A stretch of 64,000 nucleotides of DNA, taken from contig NZ_JAKTNR010000002.1 in assembly GCF_022760855.1 (NCBI RefSeq), positions 1 to 64,000 on the forward strand. The letters are read 5' to 3'. This DNA comes from Thermus albus. Lineage in GTDB: Bacteria; Deinococcota; Deinococci; Deinococcales; Thermaceae. The notes beneath the pieces are model-generated. The model was not told where the DNA came from. It did no database searches and saw only the letters and a list, made by a program, of their open reading frames with translations. The stretch's first letter is position 1; every line of letters begins with the position of its first letter. This document shows positions 63,064-64,000 of this stretch, in pieces. The position numbers and the translations under genes are program-made.

Positions 63064-64000
63064 CGCAGTTGGAAGTGGCTTGCGGTGCTTTCCTGGATCT
63101 CGGCGATGGCCCGGAAGCCCTCGAGGGCCTTCCGCCTTTCCGATGGCGTTAAGGCGGACCAGAGCACCCGGTTTCCCACCTCCTTTCCTTGGCGCAAGCT
63201 CTCCAGCTGGTGCTTGAGGCGCAGGGTGAAGAAGAAGCGAAAGGCCTCCTCCAACCTGTCCGCCCCTTCCTGGCTCAGGGTACCGCTTTGGGCCGCCACC
63301 CTTAGCCGCTCCACCGTCCCTCTGGCCAGGCTCCCCGCCTGGAGGGCATAAAGCCGGGCCAGGGCCACGATGGGAGCGATGGCGTGCCGCTTCAGGTCAA
63401 GGAAGCCCTCCTCGGTACGCACCCGGCCAAAGAGGCCCAAGGGGGGGCGGAAAGCGAGGCTAGCCTGGGCCATATGGTAAAGGAAAACCCCCTTCTGGCT
63501 GCCTTGAAGCAGGGTTTCTTCTAGAGGTTTCAGGGAAAGCGTGCCGGCGGCGGAGCGGAAGTCAAAGAAGATCTGCGTGTCCAGGAGGGCCTGGGGTTCG
63601 GGGGCCTCCATCCAGTGGCGGAAGGTATCCTGCCATTCCCTTAGGCTTTTCCGCCAACGGGTGGCCATGTACCCCCCCTTGCACTCCGGAATACCGGCCT
63701 GGATAAGCCCCTTTACCACGCGCTCCGCCAGGGCCTGGAAGTAGGGGTCGTGTCCCCCTTCTGCCAGGACTAAGGCATTGTCCTGGTCGGTGAGGAGGGC
63801 CTGTTCCCTGCGGCCTTCGGAGCCAAAGACCATGAAGCTGTAGGGGATGGGTGCGGGGCCCAGGGCCTTTTCCGCCTCCCTTACCAAGCGCCGGATGAGG
63901 GCGTCGTTGAGGGAGGCCACCACCCTGCCGATTTCCACGCCCCCGAGGCCCCTTTGGAAGAGGGCTTCCACCAAGGAGGCCACCTCGAGGCCATACCGGG
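63060..64000 (-). CDS. DUF294 nucleotidyltransferase-like protein (partial, runs off the right edge)
   Basis: The C-terminal 313 residues are visible; the frame is open to the window end. EIGRVVASLNDALIRRLV, the nucleotidyltransferase-like FGSEGRREQALLTDQDNALV (GSxxRxEx..DxD) and WRKSLREWQDTFRHWMEAP identify DUF294 together with its C-terminal helical domain. Relatives carry CBS or cyclic-nucleotide domains at the N-terminus, which would lie outside the window. The nucleotidyltransferase core is GlnD-like. First gene seen of the five-gene signalling cluster. Confidence 0.88.
   Translation of the reverse strand, partial: RYGLEVASLVEALFQRGLGGVEIGRVVASLNDALIRRLVREAEKALGPAPIPYSFMVFGSEGRREQALLTDQDNALVLAEGGHDPYFQALAERVVKGLIQAGIPECKGGYMATRWRKSLREWQDTFRHWMEAPEPQALLDTQIFFDFRSAAGTLSLKPLEETLLQGSQKGVFLYHMAQASLAFRPPLGLFGRVRTEEGFLDLKRHAIAPIVALARLYALQAGSLARGTVERLRVAAQSGTLSQEGADRLEEAFRFFFTLRLKHQLESLRQGKEVGNRVLWSALTPSERRKALEGFRAIAEIQESTASHFQLR

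Overview
This window is a stretch of chromosome from a bacterium of the genus Thermus, or a very close relative. It is GC-rich (about two-thirds by eye) and gene-dense, with many 1-8 bp start/stop overlaps. The proteins are recognisable Thermus types: the flavus-type malate dehydrogenase, the aspartokinase with an internal beta-subunit start, RsmC, the PsrABC polysulfide reductase, NurA-HerA and SigA. The window opens on the last 36 bases of a 16S rRNA gene followed directly by its own terminator, which fits the split 16S and 23S-5S loci of Thermus. Many genes have a TANNNT -10 box 6-8 bp before the start codon, the mark of leaderless transcripts. All calls rest on reading the sequence and on remembered family knowledge; no search was run.

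Layout. 0.1-9.3 kb: Nudix hydrolase, meaB, ridA, a Ser/Thr kinase with a beta-propeller, an RHH regulator divergent from murA, prfB with its programmed +1 frameshift, and a phoB-phoR-phoU-like operon. 9.4-9.7 kb: tRNA-Val(CAC), two terminators and an unexplained structured stretch. 9.7-18.5 kb (plus strand): malic enzyme, nurA-herA, and the glycine cleavage operon gcvT-gcvH-gcvPA-gcvPB. 18.5-24.8 kb (minus): a NarX/NarL-like two-component pair, a TorD-type chaperone, psrABC and a secreted single-cysteine rhodanese, which together form a polysulfide respiration unit with its own sensor and a likely sulfur carrier. 24.9-31.4 kb: ADP-ribose pyrophosphatase and ribF, a 2H phosphoesterase, rsmC-sigA, and lysC plus a phosphoribosyltransferase. 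31.4-40.2 kb (minus): mdh, dnaG, a cyclase-ATPase-TPR protein, an MrfA-like helicase and a GNAT enzyme. 40.2-46.9 kb: a LmbE-like deacetylase, scpB, tsaC and pilC (start codons overlapping head to head), an EVE protein, a lipoprotein, glcD and a GGDEF protein. 46.9-47.2 kb: the ends of an IS200/IS605-type element with no transposase. 47.2-49.5 kb: aroF-tyrA behind what looks like a complete Phe/Tyr attenuator. 49.6-53.7 kb: mqnA, mqnE, a PIN-like protein, a UPF0114 protein and a LacI-type regulator. 53.8-58.1 kb: PlsY-like protein, FAH-family enzyme, metallo-hydrolase, purN, purD. 58.2-64 kb (minus): one tightly overlapped five-gene signalling cluster.

The two most interesting items are these. 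(1) The aroF leader at 49338-49483 has a TTGACA/TATGCT promoter, a 21-codon leader peptide containing Phe-Gly-Phe-Tyr-Tyr, and four mutually complementary arms arranged 1:2, 2:3, 3:4. (2) The 58-64 kb cluster encodes a DUF294 nucleotidyltransferase, a small membrane protein, a sodium/solute symporter-histidine kinase, a lone receiver, and a membrane PAS/degenerate-kinase protein fused to a DEDDh exonuclease. Other notable points are a strongly repeated octamer CCTCGAGG, a four-cysteine sensor next to psr, and the mobile-element end that supplies the tyrA stop codon.
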